Positions 63,053 to 64,000 of a stretch of DNA of 64,000 nt are shown here, in pieces. The notes beneath the pieces were generated by a model. The model saw only the letters and a program-made list of their open reading frames with translations, did not search any database and was not told the origin of the DNA. Origin of the DNA: Erysipelotrichaceae bacterium (lineage in GTDB: Bacteria > Bacillota_I > Bacilli_A > RFN20 > CAG-826); assembly GCA_015059065.1 (NCBI GenBank), contig SVBE01000005.1, positions 1 through 64,000 on the forward strand, given 5' to 3'. Position numbers and translations under genes: made by a program. Numbering within the stretch: position 1 is the stretch's first letter; each line of letters opens with the position of its first letter.

Positions 63053-64000
63053 ATGGATGATGTTAAATACAATCACAAATTGTTCTATATAGCAAGTGGC
63101 ATATTATTAATTCTTCTATCGGTGAGCTGTTACCTCAATATGGGATATGTGGCTCGCGCTTTATCATTTCCATTTTTATATTTGTTTGGTTTTGGCGCAT
63201 ATTTCTTATTTGCTTTCTTCATTATTCAAGGATTTGCTTTGATGATTAAGAGCAAATGGTATTTCCCAAAATCATTTTTGTTCAACTTTGGTCTTGGCCT
63301 TGCTATTGTTGGTGGACTTTTTATCTATTCAGTTGCCGTCCAATATAACGGTAATCCATTACAGTCAATCAATGATTACAATAGTCGTTTCTTTGGTCTT
63401 CAACCAGATTATTTTAACACTGGCTTTATCAACATTTTTGATATCCAATTAGCTGGTGGATTCTTCGGATTCTTATATGTCTTTTTGTTCGGCAACTGGC
63501 TCAATCAGACCTTAGCGTTAACAATCGCTATTATCGTCGCAAGCGTCGGTGCTATTTTGATTTTAATCAAACCTACAATTAAGTTAGTTGGTTTCTTAAG
63601 AGTGAAGATCAGAAACATGCCTCCAAGAGAGAAAAAACAAAGAAGAGTGAGGAAAAAACCAGACACTATTGATGAATTTGATAGTTATGTTGGTAGCAAT
63701 ATTTATTCTCAAGCAAAAATCGTGGGACGCGATGAGATTAATGTGAACAATCAAGTCAGCGAAGTCAAACCAGTCAGTTTTGACAATCGCGATAATCCCG
63801 CTCCATCTATTGAATTTACCCAAAATATCCGCGAAACTGGCGTTATTATTCGTCCAGCATTTTCATTAACAGGGGAAGTTAAAGAAGAGAAACGTGAACT
63901 TCCACCAGAGCCAAAAGAAGAAGTTGTTGAAGAAGTTTTAGCGCCTTTACCTGAAGTAGCAAAAGAAGAACATCACGAACAAATGAATCTTGATTTTGAT
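63053..64000 (+). CDS. N-terminal part of a probable FtsK/SpoIIIE DNA translocase (runs off window)
   Basis: Frame open from ATG 63053 to window end (MDDVKYNHKLFYIASGILLILLSVSCYLNMGYVARALSFPFLYLFGFGAYF...); four TM helices then long charged linker; absent from ORF track because it has no stop. Confidence 0.7.
   Translation, partial: MDDVKYNHKLFYIASGILLILLSVSCYLNMGYVARALSFPFLYLFGFGAYFLFAFFIIQGFALMIKSKWYFPKSFLFNFGLGLAIVGGLFIYSVAVQYNGNPLQSINDYNSRFFGLQPDYFNTGFINIFDIQLAGGFFGFLYVFLFGNWLNQTLALTIAIIVASVGAILILIKPTIKLVGFLRVKIRNMPPREKKQRRVRKKPDTIDEFDSYVGSNIYSQAKIVGRDEINVNNQVSEVKPVSFDNRDNPAPSIEFTQNIRETGVIIRPAFSLTGEVKEEKRELPPEPKEEVVEEVLAPLPEVAKEEHHEQMNLDFD

Noticed and set aside
1-64000. Alternative genetic code (UGA as Trp) as an explanation of interrupted genes
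   Set aside because: Several intact genes end at TGA (for example 10505 and 29640), and the interrupting codon at 16436 is TAG, so standard code 11 fits.
1-64000. CRISPR arrays or cas genes
   Set aside because: No regularly spaced 25-40 bp repeats with unique spacers; the repeats seen are coding microsatellites and the 23-bp iterons.

Overview
This is a low-GC, gene-dense bacterial chromosome window, most like an uncultured host-associated Bacillota/Bacilli-type organism (taxonomy is inference). Content: lipoproteins and very large surface proteins; a VTC polyphosphate-polymerase-like/DUF4956/carbohydrate-binding-protein cluster with a two-component system; a DUF1016 (YhcG-type) nuclease preceded by a candidate structured RNA; a His-rich COG0523 GTPase; four tRNAs (Thr-CGU, Val-GAC, Gly-CCC, Arg-UCG); a heterodimeric ABC exporter; a GH2 beta-galactosidase and a GH13 amylase; a metal-homeostasis block (rubredoxin, CDF, ArsR, P1B-ATPase, FeoA-FeoA-FeoB, Cys-rich Feo protein); pnp; a GlpA/GlpB-like/DUF1667 cluster; an RNase J2-like gene; and the start of a probable ftsK. 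Main observations: (1) an orphan ~345-nt structured RNA (8983-9330) with its own extended -10, a long 3' rod hairpin and an alternative helix reaching the DUF1016 ribosome-binding site; (2) about ten genes with the -10 box 7-12 nt from the start codon and no room for a Shine-Dalgarno, suggesting leaderless mRNAs; (3) two adjacent giant surface-protein genes, each with a point-like lesion near its 5' end (one missing G in the start codon; one TAG replacing a probable Trp codon), with a GGDEF gene remnant between them; (4) readable metal-regulator operators upstream of the ArsR/P1B-ATPase and feo genes. No CRISPR array or intact transposon was seen. No searches or folding programs were run.
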